64,000 nt of DNA from positions 62,001 to 126,000 of the forward strand of contig JACRQE010000003.1 of the NCBI GenBank assembly GCA_016222815.1. The letters run 5' to 3'. Both the position numbers and the translations under genes were made by a program. A model generated the notes under the pieces. It saw only the letters and a list, made by a program, of their open reading frames with translations, was not told the DNA's origin and did not search any database. Below, piece by piece: positions 59,632-64,000 of this stretch. This stretch comes from Candidatus Uhrbacteria bacterium (GTDB lineage: Bacteria > Patescibacteriota > Patescibacteriia > 2-12-FULL-60-25). How positions within the stretch are numbered: the stretch's first letter is position 1; each line of letters opens with the position of its first letter.

Positions 59632-61443
59632 ATGAATCGGGCCGTGTCTCGCCTTTTAGTCGGAGGGCTGTTCTGTTTTTTATCTTTTCAGTTTGCCGCG
59701 ACTGCTTCGGCGTTGTGCTGCAAGTGTTATGCCCCGGGTGATTCGACCGACATTTGCCTGTCAGGGGATGCGGCGAATTGCGCCGACATGCTGAAGAACT
59801 CCAAGAATCCGAGCGTCGCCAACTTCAACTGCGTTTCCGAGATAAAGGAAGCCGCAAGCTGCCGGACCGTAGCCGCCGGAGGGATCTGTACCCAAGCGAG
59901 CAGCGTCCTGAATTACACTTTACCTGCCGCGACTCCGGCTCCCTCGACCCAGCCTCCTTTGGCCACTCCCAATCCCGGCGTCGAGATTCCTGGGCTGGCT
60001 TTTTCCTCATCTCCCCAAGTGAATAAAGGCGTCATCTCCATTCCGTTCCTGGCCCAGTACATCTCGGCCATGTACAACTATCTGATCGGCGTCGCGCTTA
60101 TCGTGTCTGCGGTCATGCTGGTCTACGGCGGCTTCCGGTACGTCCTCGGCTCAACTGTCGGAGATATTCGGACCGGCAAGGAAATCGTCTTCAATTCGTT
60201 GGTCGGTTTGGGTTTGGTCCTCGGTGCTTTCACCCTGTTGCGGATGGTCTCGCCGCCCGCAGCCACCCTGAAGCCGCTCGAAGTCATGGTCGTCAAACGT
60301 GATCCGATGGACGATTGGTTCAGCGCCAACGGCACGACTTATCCGGATTCGCCCACGAATTTTCCGCCTAGCGAGTCGCCTCCGGTGGTTTCTGATGGGG
60401 AATCTCCTGAACAGACGGTTCCCTTGGCAGCCGGTGATAGGGTTGATGTATCCGGCATCTCTTACGATTCAAGCCTGACCTCGTGCAAGAACATCATGAA
60501 ATTTTGTTATACCCCAGAAGCGAAGAGCGCTGATACCTTCGAAAAGAAACAAAAAGTCTTGGCCAAAGCCGTATTGGGATTCAATAAAGTCTGCATCCAG
60601 AATGGCAGATGCGTCTATTCCCAGGCTGTCCAGAGTTCCATGGGCGACTGCAGCCTTCCGAACGCCAAATCAAAAGCGTTTTATTCAGTCCCAAGGTTGA
60701 ACGCGATTGGCCTGTCCGTTGAGCAGATATGGCCTAGCAATCCTGAATGCGTAGAGGCATGGAAGCAGAAAGGTGGCCCGTCAAAAGTGAATGAGATGAC
60801 GGTCTGCAACGGCATTGCCAGGGACCTCTATAACGAAAGGATAAACAAAAAAATCGAGGAGGCTGGGGTTTTCGCTGCGGATTGCGGCGGATTCGTTTCA
60901 TCGATCTTTAATTGCTCGAATGTCAAAAGGAAAATGTGGACCAATGATCTTACCAGGGCGGTGAATGCACTGGCCCAGAAGAAGTCACCTCCGGCAAATT
61001 TTATGCAAACGCCCCAGCTCGTGGTATTCACCAACATAGGGGATCCGGAGTTGGATGCGAAAATCGCACAAAAAGGCGGACTTAAATTCGGCGACGTCAT
61101 CTTCGTTTCCGGCGGATCAGGGCAGAACGCAATGCACTTTTATCTGTATACCGGTGGCCGGTCTGACGTCCCATTCACGTTCATCGAGATGGGAGGCTCC
61201 GGACCGGGTGCTAATATCCCTGGTGTCGGCGTCATAAAGGGTGCGAACACCAAGAACATCTCTTTCAAACAGGACCTCCAAAATAAGACTACGACAAGGA
61301 AGGAGTATGCGTATTGGTGCGCGCAAAGCAGTGCGCCATATTCCGGAAGGAAGAAAAACTGCAAAGAATCCGAAATGGTTACGATCAAAGCATCCTACAA
61401 CACTGACGGAGCGCTCATGGTCTGGCGGCCGCTTGCTGAGTGA
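59632..61443 (+). CDS. T4SS pilin-like module fused to an NlpC/P60-like cysteine peptidase domain
   Basis: The 603-aa protein has a signal peptide (about 1-28), the cluster LCCKCYAPGDSTDICL with further Cys (about 29-90), IPGLAF and a two-helix TrbC/VirB2-like segment (about 140-205, YNYLIGVALIVSAVMLVYGG). An acidic linker follows. The C-terminal domain (about 280-603) has ADCGGFVSSI (Cys418) and, 84 residues later, MHFYLYTGG (His502) preceded by GDVIFVSGG. These are the Cys and His motifs of NlpC/P60 or CHAP-type peptidases, which cleave peptidoglycan peptides. The domain is larger than typical, with extra Cys. It lies between recG and radA. Confidence 0.83.
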   Translation: MNRAVSRLLVGGLFCFLSFQFAATASALCCKCYAPGDSTDICLSGDAANCADMLKNSKNPSVANFNCVSEIKEAASCRTVAAGGICTQASSVLNYTLPAATPAPSTQPPLATPNPGVEIPGLAFSSSPQVNKGVISIPFLAQYISAMYNYLIGVALIVSAVMLVYGGFRYVLGSTVGDIRTGKEIVFNSLVGLGLVLGAFTLLRMVSPPAATLKPLEVMVVKRDPMDDWFSANGTTYPDSPTNFPPSESPPVVSDGESPEQTVPLAAGDRVDVSGISYDSSLTSCKNIMKFCYTPEAKSADTFEKKQKVLAKAVLGFNKVCIQNGRCVYSQAVQSSMGDCSLPNAKSKAFYSVPRLNAIGLSVEQIWPSNPECVEAWKQKGGPSKVNEMTVCNGIARDLYNERINKKIEEAGVFAADCGGFVSSIFNCSNVKRKMWTNDLTRAVNALAQKKSPPANFMQTPQLVVFTNIGDPELDAKIAQKGGLKFGDVIFVSGGSGQNAMHFYLYTGGRSDVPFTFIEMGGSGPGANIPGVGVIKGANTKNISFKQDLQNKTTTRKEYAYWCAQSSAPYSGRKKNCKESEMVTIKASYNTDGALMVWRPLAE

Positions 61444-61460
61444 TTTTCTCTTGTTGCCGT

Positions 61461-62822
61461 CTACAGCCCCAACAGCCTCAAAGCCTCATCCAGCGTCGAG
61501 GCTTCTTTGATATCCAAACCTGCCGGCGGTTTGCCGCTTTGTCGCTTGGGCATGACCACGGTCTTGAATCCCATGCGCGCCAATTCTTTCAATCTTATCT
61601 CCGGCATGGATACCGGTCGGAGCTCTCCGCCTAGTCCGATTTCCCCGAATATCGCAGTCCTCGGGTCCAAAGCCACGTTTTTCACTGCACCCGCTATGGC
61701 CGCGGCCAAAGCCAGGTCTACGCTTGGATCGCGGGCGTCTATGCCTCCGGCGGCATTGGCGTAAACATCCTTGTCCAAAGCATTAACTCCGGCACGACGC
61801 GCTAAAACCGCCAAAAGCATCCCAAGCCGAGACGTATCCACCCCGGTCGCGCGGCGTATCGGTGTCCCGTAACCGGCCGGTGAGGCAAGCGCTTGGATCT
61901 CTATCAACAATGGCCTGTGGCCTTCGATCAAACAGCTCACGGCTGACCCGGCGATGCCCATGGCGCGGTCGCGCAGGAGCTCGCTCGAAGGGTCTTCCAC
62001 GATCTCCAGGCCGCGTTCGGTCATGGCGAGCAGGGCCACCTCATCCGTTGGTCCGAAACGATGCTTCAAGGCGCGCAACATCCGATACCGATGTTGGCGG
62101 TCGCCTTCGAGATACAGGACTGTGTCGACCAGGTGTTCCAAGACGCGCGGTCCGGCTACTTCGTTGTCCTTCGTGACCTGGCCGACCAGGATGACCGGGG
62201 CATGCGAATATTTCGCGGCTTCGGTCACAAGCGCGGCACTGGCTTTCACTTGGTTCAGGTTGCCCGGTTCGCCGCCGACTTCCGCTGTCCGCAAAGTCTG
62301 GATCGAATCCACGATGGTCAGACCCGGTTGTTCTTTGCTTATGGTCGCGGCGACGGTTCCCGCATCCGTTTCGTCCAAGAAAAACAGCGAGGAGGGGAGC
62401 GGTGTCGCCAAGCGCTCCAGTCGCCGATGTATCTGTGCGGGAGATTCTTCTCCGGTCACGTACACGACCTTCAGGCCGCTGGCGGCCAATGCGATAGCGG
62501 TTTGTGCCAAGATCGTCGATTTACCGATACCCGGTTCGCCGGCCAAGAGAGTCACTGATCCGTCGACCAAGCCTCCTCCCAGGACATCGTCCAATGCCTT
62601 TAGCCGCGTACTCTTCATCTCGGCACGTGTCGGCGTCTCTGTCTGGAATGACTTGATCTGTCCCGGCTTACCGGCCGATATCCTTTCAGTTTCTGCATCA
62701 TTTTGAGTCCCATCAGCCTCCCGCAAGCCGCCCCAGGCACCGCATTCCAAACAGCGCCCCGACCATTTCGAGGTCTGGGCGTCGCATTTGACGCAGGTAT
62801 AGATGGTTTCCGGTTTCTTCAT
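61461..62822 (-). CDS. radA: DNA repair protein RadA
   Basis: RadA is a RecA-like, DnaB-type helicase that promotes branch migration. The 453-aa protein has the N-terminal zinc finger C10-x2-C13...C24-x2-C27, Walker A GEPGIGKST (95-103), and the RadA-specific KNRFG motif as KHRFG (253-257). A Lon-like C-terminal domain (about 280-450) ends it. The length matches the family. It converges with the 59632 gene. Confidence 0.96.
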   Translation of the reverse strand: MKKPETIYTCVKCDAQTSKWSGRCLECGAWGGLREADGTQNDAETERISAGKPGQIKSFQTETPTRAEMKSTRLKALDDVLGGGLVDGSVTLLAGEPGIGKSTILAQTAIALAASGLKVVYVTGEESPAQIHRRLERLATPLPSSLFFLDETDAGTVAATISKEQPGLTIVDSIQTLRTAEVGGEPGNLNQVKASAALVTEAAKYSHAPVILVGQVTKDNEVAGPRVLEHLVDTVLYLEGDRQHRYRMLRALKHRFGPTDEVALLAMTERGLEIVEDPSSELLRDRAMGIAGSAVSCLIEGHRPLLIEIQALASPAGYGTPIRRATGVDTSRLGMLLAVLARRAGVNALDKDVYANAAGGIDARDPSVDLALAAAIAGAVKNVALDPRTAIFGEIGLGGELRPVSMPEIRLKELARMGFKTVVMPKRQSGKPPAGLDIKEASTLDEALRLLGL

Positions 62823-62843
62823 CTCAAGGGCTGTCCGCGGGCG

Positions 62844-64000
62844 TCAATTATCCCTGACTGTCGTGTCGTTTTGGGGATATTCCCGTGGATTCAATGCGCC
62901 CGAGGTCGATTCCTGGAGCGCCTTGGTCAGCGCTGCGTAGTCTATATCGGATGAATATTTTTTGCACTTTTTCTTGGCCGCATCGTACCATTCCAGGCAA
63001 GTGTTGCCGAACAGGTTAAGGTTGCGTTTTTTGATTATGCCTTTGACCAAATCATCCTCAAGTTTGGTGTCGCGCTTGCATTTGGAAGAGTCCCTGGAGC
63101 CGCATAGGCAGTTGCGTTCGATGATTTCCGCCAGGAGCGGGCCTTTGGACCCTGTCGCTCCGGCATAAGTGCTCGCCCCTACGCAGTAAGCGAACTTATA
63201 CACGCTGTCGTTGTACGGCAAGCAGAACTTAACGAATCCTAAGTGCGCCGCCAGGAATTCGTGGGCGTTCTTGTACTTTCGGCTGCACTGGACCGACGGC
63301 CACCATACTTCGTCATCGCCGACCCGCAACGAAGAGTGGGATTTCTGCGGGTAGCAATTCTCGCCGCAATTGTTGAACGTATTCCGCGTCTGGGTCTGGC
63401 AGACGGAAGTACAGTTCGCCGACACGCCCCGGTTCCAGATGCTGGCGTTCCCTTCGCCGTCGGTACAGCTGTCGGCGTACATTTTTCCAGTTTTCTGTCC
63501 CTTGCCTGGTCCCCATGCTACGTGTGCGCAAGAATCGTTCGGCACCTGCTTTTGGGTGCAGCCCACACCGCCGAAGTTATAGTATTTGGCTCCCTCCGTG
63601 TTGGCGCAGCTTGCAGGATTGCTGAAAAGGTTGAGGATTACGCATCGCGGCGCGTCGCTCTCGGTCATCATTTGGGCCATGATGACCGCGGCCGGGACGC
63701 CGGTTACCGACTGCTCTTCAAGATATTTCTTTACGACTTTTTCATCCAGGGTCTTGCCGCCATGGGCAATCGTGAATCTGACTTTTTGGCCCAGCATCTG
63801 CCCTCCGATGAAGATATAGGCTTTCGGATCCTTTGATGGGGGGCCTGTGGGCTTCAGGTAATTCGGATCCCGTCCCGGACACTCTTTCGGGATGGTCAGG
63901 TCGGTCGGGAACCGTGCCGTCGAAGGCGGCGGGACCCATTCGTCGGCTGTGGCCGTAGCTTGTCCCACGGCTTGTTCCTGCGCGACCTGGTCGGGGTTAT
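62844..64000 (-). CDS. Glucosaminidase-like protein, 5' end outside the window
   Basis: The frame stays open to the window edge, so the N-terminus is missing. The GTG at 63968 is therefore not taken as the start. The visible 385 or so residues begin with a Pro-rich linker, then KVVKKYLEEQSVTGVPAAVIMAQMMTESD (parts) and YYNFGGVGC. These resemble the FlgJ/LytG-type glucosaminidase helix with its catalytic Glu and the N(L)FG turn. Many cysteines (about 18) are spread over the domain, as in the three fusion proteins nearby. The missing part may carry the same CCKC-pilin module; this is a prediction. Confidence 0.72.
   Translation of the reverse strand, partial: NPDQVAQEQAVGQATATADEWVPPPSTARFPTDLTIPKECPGRDPNYLKPTGPPSKDPKAYIFIGGQMLGQKVRFTIAHGGKTLDEKVVKKYLEEQSVTGVPAAVIMAQMMTESDAPRCVILNLFSNPASCANTEGAKYYNFGGVGCTQKQVPNDSCAHVAWGPGKGQKTGKMYADSCTDGEGNASIWNRGVSANCTSVCQTQTRNTFNNCGENCYPQKSHSSLRVGDDEVWWPSVQCSRKYKNAHEFLAAHLGFVKFCLPYNDSVYKFAYCVGASTYAGATGSKGPLLAEIIERNCLCGSRDSSKCKRDTKLEDDLVKGIIKKRNLNLFGNTCLEWYDAAKKKCKKYSSDIDYAALTKALQESTSGALNPREYPQNDTTVRDN

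Overview
The window looks like a stretch of chromosome from a Candidate Phyla Radiation (Patescibacteria) bacterium, most likely of the Parcubacteria side. This is inferred from several features: the ribosomal operon lacks rpmD (L30) between rpsE and rplO; a PrgI/VirB4/VirB6-like membrane complex lies in a core-gene context; there are pilin-like proteins with a CCKC motif; many orphan membrane or secreted proteins occur; and intergenic palindromes recur. TGA acts as a stop throughout, so the code-25 lineages (Gracilibacteria, Absconditabacteria) are unlikely.

Layout. 1-3767: end of the ribosomal operon (rpsH partial, rplF, rplR, rpsE with a Gly/Arg-rich extension, rplO, secY). 3890-12950: a secreted beta-propeller-like protein, an orphan gene, a presenilin-like intramembrane protease overlapping adk, then map, ruvX, recO, another orphan and asnS. 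13027-18639: three exported proteins and an aspS that lacks the GAD insertion domain. 18747-22294: scpA-scpB, a D,D-carboxypeptidase and a GT4 glycosyltransferase. 22330-25098: three tRNA genes interleaved with four orphan genes that have classic promoters and Shine-Dalgarno sites. 25247-38028: parA-parB, a short RSH (p)ppGpp enzyme, a large coiled-coil protein, topA, dprA, pth, der and an LCP-family protein.

38140-46369 is a compact type IV secretion-like operon (VirB6-like channel, coiled-coil protein, PrgI, VirB4-N-like protein, VirB4 ATPase, bitopic protein). No relaxase or coupling protein is visible. After comF, tspO, small membrane proteins, lysS, an MliC-like lysozyme-inhibitor protein and a tRNA-Arg locus with two degenerate tRNA-like repeats comes the most striking region, 52923-64000. 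Three proteins there share one N-terminal module: signal peptide, CCKC cysteine cluster and a two-helix TrbC/VirB2-like pilin segment. Each carries a different C-terminal enzyme-like domain: M15/VanY peptidase, NlpC/P60-like peptidase, or an alpha/beta-hydrolase-like domain. A fourth gene, cut by the window edge, ends in a glucosaminidase-like domain. With the VirB4/PrgI/VirB6 operon these could form an envelope machine that displays or delivers wall-cleaving enzymes, for example for attachment to a host cell. That joint function is inference.

Gene expression appears to use two styles. Many genes have a -10 box 6-13 nt before the start codon, implying leaderless or nearly leaderless mRNA. The isolated orphan genes instead have -35/-10 pairs with 17-nt spacing plus a strong Shine-Dalgarno. 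At least four families of intergenic palindromic or tRNA-derived repeats are scattered between genes.
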